A program made the translations under genes and the position numbers. From Rhynchopus euleeides (taxonomy: Eukaryota > Euglenozoa > Diplonemea > Diplonemida > Diplonemidae), in assembly GCA_963210315.1 (NCBI GenBank), contig OY723313.1, positions 124,001-188,000 of the forward strand: a DNA stretch of 64,000 nucleotides. The letters run 5' to 3'. This document shows positions 63,893-64,000 of the stretch, piece after piece. How positions within the stretch are numbered: the first letter of the stretch is position 1; each line of letters begins with the position of its first letter. Under the pieces are notes generated by a model that ran no database searches, was not told the DNA's origin, and saw only the letters and a list, made by a program, of their open reading frames with translations.

Positions 63893-64000
63893 CACCTCAA
63901 ATTCTAACCGCTCACCTCCGCAGGTGCAGCCGCTACCAGGAGGATAGGTAGGTAGTCCAGAGTCCGGGGAAACTGACAGAAGCAAAACAAGCCCCTCCCC

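Overview
The window looks like nuclear DNA of a high-GC unicellular eukaryote. Spliceosomal introns are visible: eight short GT-AG introns of 46-238 nt, six of them with a GTATG donor and all with a CAG acceptor. Long homopolymer-G runs, microsatellites, palindromic arrays and LINE and DNA transposons fill the wide gaps between genes. TGA, TAG and ordinary codons behave as in the standard code; TGA ends polyubiquitin and OvoA. Every convincing host gene lies on the minus strand. Most have a pyrimidine-rich stretch and a CAG or AAG just upstream of the start, and the long C-runs lie mostly on that same sense strand. One-directional gene arrays, an ovothiol enzyme and a LINE with a 2A motif at the start of ORF2 would all fit a euglenozoan, perhaps a diplonemid-like flagellate. 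This assignment is inference; no rRNA or spliced-leader gene is present to settle it.

Layout, left to right. 1-2.6 kb: a secreted YHYH-domain protein running into a sulfatase, interrupted by a 178-bp tandem duplication. 2.75-3.4 kb: a LINE 3' fragment. 3.4-8.5 kb: gene-poor DNA with a ~180-205-bp satellite at 6.34-7.22 kb. 8.6-9.2 kb: a small protein with a zinc-knuckle-like motif. 10.8-11.9 kb: an isocitrate/isopropylmalate dehydrogenase family enzyme. 13.8-15.2 kb: a hAT-like DNA element with a perfect 8-bp target duplication. 15.8-17.4 kb: UDP-glucose 6-dehydrogenase, four exons. 18.5-19.7 kb: an Arg/Ser-rich protein with a C-terminal zinc ribbon. 21.8-23.8 kb: a 5'-truncated LINE with RNase H. 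24.1-24.7 kb: a secreted Cys-rich protein. 25.4-25.8 kb: a two-unit polyubiquitin. 29.87-38.58 kb: an apparently full-length 8.7-kb LINE with two ORFs and a 10-bp target duplication, inserted into a TTGTGAT-rich repeat whose empty relative lies nearby at 39.2-39.96 kb. 42.0-44.4 kb: OvoA, the ovothiol enzyme, two exons. 44.7-47.0 kb: a TA-flanked inverted-repeat element. 48.3-48.85 kb: hairpin repeats and a GTCGAC-rich array. 51.5-52.7 kb: a B-type cyclin, four exons. 56.9-58.1 kb: a divergent cyclin, two exons. 59-64 kb: foldback and palindromic repeats and decayed protein-like segments, mostly on the plus strand.

The host genes do not form one pathway. They mix central metabolism (dehydrogenase), sugar-nucleotide synthesis (UGDH), redox thiol synthesis (OvoA), protein turnover (ubiquitin), the cell cycle (two cyclins) and secreted proteins. 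The most unusual points are: the LINE's ORF1 and ORF2 share one frame, separated only by a TGA followed 15 codons later by a 2A motif; the YHYH-sulfatase fusion is broken by a repeat whose period is not a multiple of three; and several unrelated arrays are built from 16-20-bp palindromes.
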